DNA of 64,000 nt from Oxyruncus cristatus (Eukaryota; Chordata; Aves; Passeriformes; Cotingidae), in NCBI GenBank assembly GCA_013399855.1, contig VXAY01002912.1:447816-511815 (forward strand), given 5' to 3'. Below the pieces are notes generated by a model. That model saw nothing but the letters and a program-made list of their open reading frames with translations. It was not told where the DNA came from and did not search any database. Position 1 is the first letter of the stretch, and each line of letters opens with the position of its first letter. Below are positions 24,760 through 35,500 of the stretch, in pieces. The translations under genes were made by a program, and so were the position numbers.

Positions 24760-27700
24760 ACTAGATGACTTCTTAGGTCACCATAAACTATTAGACAAGA
24801 TCCTAGTCTAGCTCTTCTGACAATTTTCTTAAAATCATGGGAAAATTATCAAATAATCACAAGGTTTTCATAGGTAGATCTTTAAAGATACTGAAAACAC
24901 CCTCACTGCAGGATTAAGAGAGCTTTTACAATGGCAGAAGGGAGCCCTGTGCCTCAACATGTGTACTACAGAAAGGCAGATGTAATACTGCTTTCCCCCA
25001 TGTCAACATCAATATTTGAGGCAGCAAGATCCGAGTAACAGCAAACAGGTTATCCTGAACATGTCTGCCTCCTTCTGCATCTCAGCATGTCACTCTGCAG
25101 TGGTCCTTCCAAGGAAATAAAAAGTCCAGAAGTGAGCTCTTTTCTTCCTCATATTGGGCCATAAAGGTAGCAGAGATGAACCTGACAGTACAAGATGGCC
25201 TCTAAATAGTGGCCAAACTCATCTTACAGACAAAAATCTTCAGACAGTTAAAGGCGTCTCCTTCCCATTGTCAGAGCAGAATAGACAGAAGCTCCCGAGT
25301 GGGTCGGGAAATGCAGCAGAACGGTTTTCTGACTGCTTTGAACTCACACAGTCCTGCCAGGCTTACTGCACCCTCCCACTCACCTCCCCTAGGCACGACG
25401 CAGTCCCTTGCACTTTGCTAAGCCTGTCACTCGCTGCTGGCACGGTAGCAGGGCTGGTGACAGCTGTAACAGCAGGAGAGCCAGAAAGCTGTTGTTTGCA
25501 ACAGGAAACGTTTCAGGGGATTGAATGGTATAGGCAAAAAGGACAGAGCATCCCACCAAAAGGGGAGATGAATTTCAATGTGAAAGACAAATGAGGCTGG
25601 TTAGTTGATTTGAAAGAAATAAGGAAATCAACAAATAAAATGCTGCTCAGATCTTTTATTCTCACAAAAGGAAATGGGGAAAAAAGAAGTTCATTCTTTT
25701 GCTGGTGATTTGGCTTATGTTGTTGGACACCTTCAAAAAGATTTGCTACCCCAAATATCCTTCTCTTCTAAATAGAAGCCCAAAATAGTTTCACACTTTC
25801 TTCCCACTTCCTCCACAGAACAGAGGCCAGCAGACCCTTCTCCAGCCAGTGTGAGGGTTTTAAAAAAAGCCCAGCATTGAGCAACAGAGACCTTTGGATG
25901 ACCTCTGGACACCTCAATATACAGGCAAAATTTGACTGAGTGCTTTCTAGTTAGGCTGGATGCAACCTGAAACAATACACTAATGGCTACAAGGCATTAC
26001 ATACCATTCATAAATCTAATACCAAATGCTTATAGGATGCAAAGACCTTTTCTGTTCCTCGTAGGAATAACCATTCTGCAATGCTGACATCTTGTGGTGA
26101 TTTGCTCAGTGATTTCTTATCTCAAATGTCACACCTGGGGAATTTAACACAGCTGTGCTCAAAAAGCATACAACTATTTTGTTGGGGAACTTTTTTTTTC
26201 CTTTCAGGCTACTGTCTTTTTTGTTATTTACTCACTTATTATGTGCATTACTCATTTTTTTTTTAAGTTGTGGCTGTGAAGTTCTCGTGTCAATTGCCTC
26301 ACTTTACTTACTTAACTAAATGAGGTAGCCAGAACTTGCCCCATACCAAAACCAGTTTGTCCCAGAGGCAAAAGCTTCAGATTTTCTCCCTCTGTTCCTT
26401 CTGCAAGAGGATTTTCTCATGCAGGAGAAATGTAGAAGGATCTCCTAATGAAGCAGTGATGCATTTCATGCTTCAGCTCAGGAGACGGAGCATGTGGCAG
26501 ACAGATCCCAGTATAGACCACACTCAGAATGTGTATTTCTCTGATACAATTTTCTCCCTACCGGCATCCCAGCTGATCACAAAGTCACCATGGGCTGTGA
26601 ATTTTATCTGTGCAGTGCACCTAGAGAACATTTCCACCAAGACTGAAGGCTCAAAGTGGGTTTTTAATCCTGAATGTCTCCTATTTGCAGCCAGTTTTGG
26701 TAACAGTCTTTGAAGCCTCTAAGTTAATTGCTGCATAACCATAAAAGCCTTTGCTAACACCCAGACCTGTGTTTCTATCTCTTCTAATGAGAAGCATCTG
26801 AAAACTATCGTACATCAGCATCTTTCAAGTGGATAGAAGATTTCTGTTAAAAATTTTTCTTGAAAATGTGGAAATGTTCCTGGTGCGGGCACTCTTTATT
26901 TGGTATACATGCCACTGCTGGCAATGTCCTTAAAATGACTAGCAAGTTTCACTAGTTTTATTTCAGTCCTCCCTCGCCGGTGAACATTTCCATGGCAATG
27001 TGGTTCAGTGCAACTTCCTGCCTTGATTTCTCAAAATATGCTTTAGCAGACTCTTGCATTTGAAATGGATAACACATTGCCACTCCCTGGAAAAACACAT
27101 GATAGCTTATGAAACGTGTGCTATTACTGGCCAGATAATTACTGGAGCTAGCAATTCTGCAGCTCGGTGCTGATCCTAAAAAGAGATCTCTTGAGGATGT
27201 GTGGGTGCTTTTTCTCAGGCTGAGGCTCTAAGAATGGAGCTTTATAGTTTTTATTACTTCAGAAAAATTAGATTATCACAAATGCAGGTACTTAGTTCTA
27301 TCCTGGCTATTTGTTCAAATTTCTGTAAGCAGGTGCAAGCCCAGAAGGGAAATCTATTTTATCATTGATTCAATAAGGGTGTCACCTGGGGAAATCAGAA
27401 AGAGGCAATGGATTAGAATCTGCTGAAATTAGTTGGAAGGTTTGGATATTGTAAGTAGTTAAGGAAGAAATGGATCTACTTCAGCTATGTGCATTAACTG
27501 TTACCTCTCACCCAGGACTGTTCATTTAAGGACATTCAGCTTTCAACTTCCCTTTTTTCCAAAGCCTGGGTGTTTGTCCATCAAGATCTGGTGATGCGAC
27601 ACTTGTGACTAGACCCCACAGCCTCAAATGCTCTCTCCGCAAACCACAAGGGAAGTACCCAGCCTGTGGCATGGTTCATGTGAAAAAGATTTCTTTGATA

Positions 27701-28494
27701 TTCATTATCAGGAAATACTACTCCTTGGGTTTCTGCAGACTCATCTGTTTCTCACTCTGGCATGATAAACAACCCAGTTGTTTTATTGTGGTGTTGCGTT
27801 GTTTTCAGAGAGCTGAGATATGGTGACAGAGCTCAGTATTTCATGCTGCGGTTCACGAACCTGCCTTCCGTGCTCCACTGACCACACTTCTCATTTTCTG
27901 TTCAAGGTCCCTGGATTGGGACCTTGGATTGGGAGCTTCCATTCGGACGACAGCAGCTTTGCAAGGCCCACCTAAAGGGTGGCAACTTAAAACTGCAAAG
28001 CCACGGCCCAAGATGTGGTGGATCTGTTGCTTCCAGCAGACTTTGCACTGGCCCTGTGCATTTCTGACCACGGGCGACCCGAGTCAGAATGGATGTAACA
28101 AAGATTTCCACCTCAACCGTGTCATAGAACAGCGCTGTCAGGTCATTGTCTGTAGGGAAAGGCCTGTGTAATGTGACAGGGCGTCACCATGCCAAACCGG
28201 CTGTCCCATCCCTATGGGAATGATCCAGCCCCACCGCGAGACCTCCCGCTGTGCCGGGCCGCTGCCGGCCGCACCGGGACATGGCGAGCACGGCCAGCAG
28301 CCCATCCCGCCACCCTCACAGCGGCATTGTCAACACCCGGGGCAGCTGCGAGCAGGGATAGCGGGGGCTGCAGAGGCCCCCGCGGGGGCTCGCAGGGGGC
28401 ACGGGCAGCGCCCCGGCCCCGCCCGCTGTCCTGCGGCCCCCGCCCAACATGGCAGAGGCGCCCGGGCTCCGCTCCGCGCCCGCCCCGCTCGGCC

Positions 28495-28603
28495 NNNNNN
28501 NNNNNNNNNNNNNNNNNNNNNNNNNNNNNNNNNNNNNNNNNNNNNNNNNNNNNNNNNNNNNNNNNNNNNNNNNNNNNNNNNNNNNNNNNNNNNNNNNNNN
28601 NNN
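28495..28603. other. Assembly gap (109 N) inside the CpG island
   Basis: A run of 109 N flanked on both sides by nearly pure G/C sequence. Loss of reads in extreme GC is the likely cause, and the true length may differ from 109. Translations spanning it are meaningless. Confidence 0.99.
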
Positions 28604-28628
28604 GGCGGCGGGGAGCCCCGGGACTGCC
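28604..28628 (+). other. GSDME: Candidate noncoding exon 1 of GSDME, 3' end only
   Basis: Immediately after the gap, GGGACTGCC is followed by GTGAGTACGG, a strong splice-donor match, in the CpG island on the same strand as GSDME. Mammalian GSDME has an untranslated first exon, so this is the best candidate for its 3' edge. Its 5' end would lie in or before the N run. Confidence 0.4.
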
Positions 28629-28960
28629 GTGAGTACGGGGGCGGGCCCGGGGCGGTGGGGAGGCCCGGCCGCGCCTGCCGCCCCCCGGCCTCTACCGCGC
28701 CGCCGTTCCTGAGGGGCTGGAGGAGCCGCCAAGCTGAGCCCCTCCATCCTTCCCGCCCCGGGGGCGAGGCCGAATGGCCGCAGTTCCGAGCGGTGGCTCT
28801 GAGTGGCGTTTCGGCGGCGCGGCGATGCTCGCCTGCCCGAGCCGGTCTCAGTGAGGCGGGCGGGGATGTGCTCGCCCAGGACAAGGGCAGCTCGGCCCCT
28901 TCCCAGAGTCCCAGCACCCGGCACCCCAGGAAAGGACGCCGCGTCCGTCTACGGTGCCCA

Positions 28961-31900
28961 AGTCTTTGGAGACACGTGCTCCGGAGTTCTTGAGGCACAA
29001 AAGAGGGCCACATCCAGGGATAAAATCTGTTGGATGTGTTTCTGGAGACCACGTGCGTCCAAAGACTGAAATGCATTTTAGGCTTTGTGTATTAGTTCTT
29101 ATGGATGCTATTTTCGTAATGCCTAGTAGCGCTTCCAACACCGCGGCCCCTGCCCGGTCCTCTTTGGCCTTCAGGCCAATGAGCTTGGTTTGGCAAGGGG
29201 TGTGCTGGCATTTGGCAATCCAGTTGCCATCCTGTTCCCTAATTCCCTGTGTTCTGTGACCAGTGTGCTGTGTAACCTTACGTTAAATAGAAAAAAAAAA
29301 AAAAAAAGGCCTTTATTTTTGTATTTTATGTAAAGGTTATAGGCTGCAAGAAATATCAGGCAACTGCTGAGAACTTGCTTTTGTGCTGACAGAGGTGAAC
29401 ACCGATAGTTCATAAAATGTTGCTTTGGATCTAGTGTCCTACTATATTGAGTTAGGGAGCCGTGATAAAGAAACTGGGTGAGATTTTTTTATTTAAGTAA
29501 ACAGTGAAGTTGCTGTAATTATCTTCACTTGATCTCATCCCTGTAATTAAATAATCCTTCTGTAGCTTAGGCTCAGGCTAATTTTAAATTTCTCAGTAGA
29601 CAAGAAAGGTGCTCCTCCTTCCTTTTCTGCTTTTATGCCTGGCTATCAATCTGTAAGAGTGAATTCACTCTGACAGGCGTTTCTTACCAGCTTTGATACC
29701 TTCCCTTTTAATTCTACCAAACCAAGCGCAGCTCTATTAAAATTTCCAGAGGAAGAAGCTCCAGAGGCAGAGTTTGCTTAATGCTGGGTCCGTAACCAGT
29801 CCATGTCCCATCAGTCAGGATGCTGTCAGTCCTGGTTGGCTGCATAGGAGTTTCCTGATCTTGGTTAAGGGCATATTGAGTTGTTCTCTGTCTTTGTTTT
29901 GTGAACTAGGGAAACGACGTTTGGGTGTGTTGTCAAATTTGTGTTAAAGGCACTATATCCAAAGAGGTATAAACAGCAGTTTAGATAGAACATTTTGTTT
30001 TGCAGGGACAGCTGCAGCAGTAGCTATGCTCCCTGCAAAGACATTCCCAGCACAGCAAAGTGTGGAAGACACTGACGTGCCATTTTGAGGCTGAAAACAG
30101 TCCTATTTCTCCTGCCTGGTGAGTCTTGTCAGTCCTCACAAGCACAGTGCTCTTTCCTGGATGTTCTTTTTTCCAGTCAGAAGTGTGGTGCCTGGCAATG
30201 AAGCCAAAACACCATGAATTGGAAGTTTTATAGAATGGTGCAGTGGTTTTTCACAGGAAGTTTAGTGACTGTGTAAAATAGTAGGAATTGTTTTTTGCAA
30301 TTTCTTTTGTGATAAACTCCTCAGAAATTGGTGGCTTTTTTAGTTTCAGAGGCTATGCCCATGTGAGTTGGCTATGTGGGAAGGTGATCAGAATGAGGAA
30401 GCAGTCATGTAAAGCACAGAAATGTCTGAAGAAGGTTATGCTGGGGAAAGGCAGCTCATGCAGGCAATGAGAATTTTCCTAGTGGTCCCCTCCATTACAA
30501 ATCAGTCATCTGGCTGTTTGTAAAATACAGTGTCCTGCAAAAGAAGTCCCAGGGACAAAGAATACTAGTTTTGGTTTGTTTTGGATTTGGTTTTTTTTTC
30601 CTATGCAGTGGAGCTTCATTGCTTTATTCTGTTAAAGTGTTCTCACTGAGATTAAAACCAGGGAAATTTAAAGAGGAGAAATGCAAAAAATCAGTCTCAG
30701 TTCAGCTTAGGAAAAGGTCAGAGAACAAGAAAGTGAGTGGAAATATTCCCAGTGCATACAGCTGAGGCTGTGCTGCAGGGTTTGTTGCAGCTGCAATTAC
30801 AATGAAAGCCCCAGAAGACTCTTTAGTAAAATGTTACGTGCCTTTGACATTGCTCAAATCCTTTCGATGCAGGTGTTGTTGGAAAACGCCCTTTACTTGT
30901 ACACCCTTTACTCCTTACATAGACTAGGCCATAGAGGATTGACGAGGAGGTAGCTACCTCAACATGAATTGGTAAATATTGTGTGAAATATCCAAAATGG
31001 GATTTGGGAAAGACTAATGGAAAGGTAAGTTTCCATCTGCAAAAAGGCTGTTTTTCCCCCCGATACTAAAATATAGAGGCTGCGGTCCAAGCAGTAATAT
31101 CTTTATTCAGGTTTCCATTTTCTGTCAATAATGCTGTATACTCACTGGAATATCCGTTTTTGTTTGAAGTCTGTTCTATCTTACTCTGGCCTGTACTTGT
31201 CAATGACAAATCTAAGAGCTCTGCAGAGCAAGGCAGGTAATTAATCATGAATGTGTGGATAGCCATCTGAGACAGCTTATGATCTTAGTTGAACTTTCCA
31301 GTCAGTGTCAGCTGGGGGATTCAAAGGAACACTGCCAGATTTAAAAAAAATTGATTTAATTCTGGAGATACCATTACCTCAGAAAGCACAGAGCTGAAAA
31401 ACTAAAAAAGATGAGATTTCTTAAGAGGTTCAAATATTAATTTATTTGACTTGAATGTTTAGCACTTGCGAACGGTCATTTTTACAATTTCTTCTGTGCA
31501 TTTAGCCAGTTTCCCTTACTGAAAAAATTCCTTGGTAAATACTGAAAAATGTTTTGCTGGGGCTAAAGAAAATCTTACATAATAAGGGATGCTGATAGTT
31601 TTTAATTAAAATCGTTGAAAAGCTACAATAAGGTATGTATGTAGCTGTTTAGTGGATATGAACAGCAGTTGCAAATAACATGTCCAATTTAGCTGTAGCT
31701 GTGTAAATGGAAAATAGAAAATTTGAAAATATTGGAGATTAAAAAAGAGTTCATTAACAAAAAAGTTAATTGAAACTTTCCAGGGGTGTAGTTCAGAAAC
31801 AAAACTTAGTAACAAAGATGCCAGCTCAAATATTTGTTGCTTTTTATGGAATAATTGTTATTATCCCTATATGTGTTTACTCCCTATTAAAAAGATCAGA

Positions 31901-32326
31901 ATAATTTGTGTGAGTAATAACTAACTACCTTATGTGGAGTAAGATGGTTTTATGTTAGGTAATAAAAGAAAGATTACTTAATCCTGTGCCACAGCCCCAG
32001 TGCTCTCCTCATCCCAGCCAGTCTCTGCGGGGAGCTCATTAGTAGATGCTTTTTCGTAGAATTTCAGGTAGGCTGAGTAGGTTTTTTCTTCTCTAATAGA
32101 TTAATTACCTGTGAATGTTCCTTTTAACTAAAATTCTTTTGTTAGTTACTGCAAAATTTTTTTTACTTCAGGATAAATTGTTTGAACTGTCATTCCCAGG
32201 ACAGAGTGGAGAAAACACTACCTGTTCTTGCATTAATATCAATACTATGAAGAACTTCTTAAAGTGACAATGTAAATATTTATACTTTCCAGCTGTGCTT
32301 GTTTGAAAACAGATGTATTCTTTCAG
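28961..32326 (+). other. GSDME: GSDME intron 1
   Basis: No coding frame with recognised homology and no mobile element identified. An A-run sits at 29290-29307. The intron ends at the acceptor TATTCTTTCAG (32326). Confidence 0.5.
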
Positions 32327-32557
32327 GCTTTAATTGATTCCTCAAGATGTTTGCAAAAGCAACAAAGAATTTTGTGAGAGAAACTGACAGTGGAGGTGAT
32401 TTGATCCCTGTCTCCCACTTGAACGCCTCAGACAAGCTACAGCTTTTGAGCTTAGTTACAAAGAGGAGGAAATTCTGGTGCTGGCAGAAGCCCAAGTATC
32501 ACTTCTTGACAGTCACCCTGAGTGATGTGCTTACTGAAGACAAACCGATAAAACCAG
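32327..32557 (+). CDS. GSDME: GSDME exon 2 (start codon exon)
   Basis: Twenty untranslated bases follow acceptor TTCTTTCAG; ATG is at 32347. The 211 coding bases encode residues 1-70 and the first base of 71, with donor GTAAAG. It includes helix alpha-1 ([12 protein letters not shown]), whose Thr6 matches the human position where a phosphomimetic change is reported to block pore formation. The basic run K39-R-R-K precedes FWCWQK. The split after codon base 1 of residue 71 matches the human exon 2/3 junction. Confidence 0.95.
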
Positions 32558-35500
32558 GTAAAGCCATACTCAGTCAACACTATCACTGCAGATAAAAAGA
32601 ATACAAACCCTAATCTGTTTTGTTATTTTTCTCAATCATGTTACTAGAGGGCTCCTCTCAGAGGAATGCTCTGAAGTGTTCTCCTTCTGTGGAAATGAGA
32701 TGAATGCCTCTTTTCTCACTTGACTATTCATTTAAGTAAAACTGGTAATAATAAATGTTTGTTAAAAAAAAAAGTTTTGCCTGTGTAGACTGTTGAAATT
32801 GAGTGACGAAAGTCAGTCCTACTGTTTAAATGTTGTCTGCATCACAGGAACTCTGATATAATATTTTTGGGTGGTTCCAGTATGTGACAGTAGTGTCACA
32901 TAGAAACTGTACTATGCTCTGGGTGAAAAAGCAGTGGATAGACAGTGTCCTGTTGGTGACAGTAGCATGGGGGATGCTTGCCCAGGCCAGGCCAGGCCAG
33001 GCCAAGCAAGTTTTACCACTGCTTCCTTTTGTCTTGCACAGGCTGTTAAAAATGGTTGACCCTTGTACTTCTTTCTTCATCCAACTACAACATCCAGGTT
33101 TTAGGATTAACAAGATGGAATCCTGTATTTCTGGACGTGTCACGATTCCATACAGGAAAATAAGTCTGTAAGTTAAGGTATTAGCTTGGAAGATTAGCTG
33201 ATTCTGAGTCAGTTCTTTGGTTTATAGGTATATAGGATTCAGAGTTGTTTTAAAACAGTTAGATGCTTCAATTGGTTTTCAGTGAGCTTTGGGGCAGCGT
33301 TGTAAGGAGATATGCCGAGATAATGCCAAAATAGTAACCCAATTGTACAAGTGGGTCTGCTTTGGTTTTTTGTAGCTGAAATAAGTTTCAATCCTTCTTT
33401 ATAAATCTTCCATAGCATCTGAGCTCAGTATTTCAGTCACCTTATGTTTTCCTAAAATGGCAAAAATATAAAAGATAGCAGAGCAAAGATGATGAAAACG
33501 CGATGGAAGCAGAAATAAGAGTTGCAGAGCTGTAAATTTCATCATTTACCTTTCGATGCTGTTCCTTGCCTTCACTACCTTGACATATTTTCTCTAAGTG
33601 TCTGTTGTTCCAATCACTTCAGGACCATTTCAGTACTTCCCTTCACCGGTAGAAATGACTTTTATTGCTTTCCTAGTGATTGTGGAGTCTGACTTTGCAA
33701 AATACATGGGGAAGTTTGAAGACTTTATTCAAGGAAGTATTGAAGCGTCATTTGTGAAGATCAGCCTGGGAGCTGGAGGGAAGGGCTATGTGGAAAACCA
33801 GTCCTCATTTGGAAACCTGAGGAAGCAGGAGATTGACTTGCAGCAGCTTATGAAAGACGTCAAGGACAGGTATGTTTCTAACGTGGGCATCGTAATGGCC
33901 AGGAAGGGTTAGAGCTGAAAAGACTTGGGCCAGCTACAATCACTGAGCAGTCGGTTTTGTAGTGTTGCTGTGGTTTGAAAATTATTGTAATATCACCTTC
34001 AGGTGATCAATCATATATACAAAACCAAAATTTTCTGTAGTTTGAAATCTTGATGATCAAACTTTCCCCTTTCATTTTAAAAACATCTCTGTAATTTCAT
34101 CTTACATATTCGCATGAATACGTTACCACTTTCTTTGGGAGGCTGTATTGAGGTAAGAGTCTGGATAAAAATGCATTAGTTTCTCTATGTCACTGGAGCA
34201 AATGCTGTGGAAACTGAATTCAGAACAACTAATATTCTTGTAAGCAGGCTTTGTAATTGTGTGTGTGAGCAACTGTGCTAGAAAATTGGATTATTTGAAG
34301 TTGAAGGAATAGCAAAGGTGAGCAAGCATGGTCAACACATGTTCTACTAGTTGAACAAAATACAGATCTGTTGCTTCCTGTCATACGCTGTATTAACTGA
34401 GGGGTACCACATTCTATATTTTTCAAGATACGCAACATTTCCTCACTTTCTGTCCTACTCTGAAATTGGATTTATTTAGTGTTGCGATAAGACAGTCATG
34501 GACCAAAGTCTACTTGGCAACCAGCTGACAAGTCAGGGGTCTACTCTGTATTGCAGGTCCTGACTCATGGAAGATGAGGGTGGTTTGATTGTGACAGCAT
34601 TGTACTCTAGATCTGCAGCAGGGTGTGTAATGCAATTTAATAACCTTTGCTGATGCTATGAAGATGGTAGCTTTTTGTTATCGTGCAGACGTTATCAGAA
34701 GCAGTGTAAATTTGCTTTAGATACACAGATGTTCTAGAAATAATCAATTCTGCATTTTCATGGGAACAAATGGCTGGTGGTCTTTGTATTATGAGCGTTC
34801 ACAAGGCAACAGATTTATTTTAATAAGGCACCTTGCTCTCTTTGTACTAAATGCCTTAATAAAAGCAGAAGATACTGGGCTAAATGTGTGTACCAAGTCT
34901 GTAAAATTAATTTGCATCTAATATCAGGAAAATAGTGTCAGTCAAGATTTAGAATCTTGTTTCTAGCAATAGAAAAAGTCCTACAGAGAAACAAACTAGA
35001 GTGACTTTGATTTAGATCAGTAAGCTTTTAGTTTTCTGAAGTAATTTACCTGCTCTGTTCGCACAAAGAATCCTCCCATAGTGAAGCAGCACGTCTTGAG
35101 GTTATAATCCTGAGTGTAACTAAATACTCAGAAGTATGTTATCTTCTTTTGAGTAAATCAGTGGCTCTGCACCAATCTGTATGTAACTGTAAATAAGGCT
35201 GATGTGTGTGCCACTTTATGCAAGGAGCTAGTTCTCAGTTCATAGACAAGATGCTCATAGCTTATTAAAGCTTATGATGCACAGTGTAATAACTGATATC
35301 AAGTCAGTCTACCTCCTGCTGGGCCACTGAAAATGATGAGGATAGCAGAATTCATGGGGTTTTTTTTTTCCTTCAGCGTAATGCAGAGGCTCACTGGAAA
35401 TGGTGGCAATGCCTTATAGATGAAATTCTGCTTACTTGTTCATAAATATTCTATGATTTATGATTGATTGTGTCCACGTTTCAAGTTTTCATTGCGTTCA

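Larger units (their letters stand above)
19591..28184. other. Intergenic region between OSBPL3 and GSDME
   Basis: No frame here encodes a recognised protein and I see no tRNA or rRNA. It contains two minus-strand CR1 fragments (listed separately), an A-run near 21669-21683 and scattered poly-T. The longest open frames (22063-22506 minus, 25154-25594 plus, 26336-26713 plus) lack recognisable domains and are best treated as chance unless transcripts show otherwise. Confidence 0.6.
28185..28960. promoter_or_regulatory. GSDME: CpG island, probable GSDME promoter
   Basis: The sequence changes abruptly from AT-rich to very GC- and CpG-rich, with GC boxes of the CCCCGCCC type near 28416-28424 and 28436-28444 and GGGGCGGGC near 28637. 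It lies 3.4 kb upstream of the GSDME start-codon exon, where a noncoding first exon is expected. The core is lost in a 109-base run of N. No TATA box is visible. No gene on the opposite strand upstream is evident, so bidirectional use is unproven. Confidence 0.75.

Noticed and set aside
28214..29076. Several 200-260-codon ORFs on both strands around 28.2-29.1 kb
   Set aside because: They cross the N gap and arise because CpG-island DNA has few stop codons. Their products are low-complexity Ala/Gly/Pro/Arg.
33598..33676. Upstream part of the open frame of GSDME exon 3 as normal coding sequence
   Set aside because: The join at 33677 reproduces the human protein without insertion and at the same phase. 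The upstream part is kept only as a possible alternative exon end.
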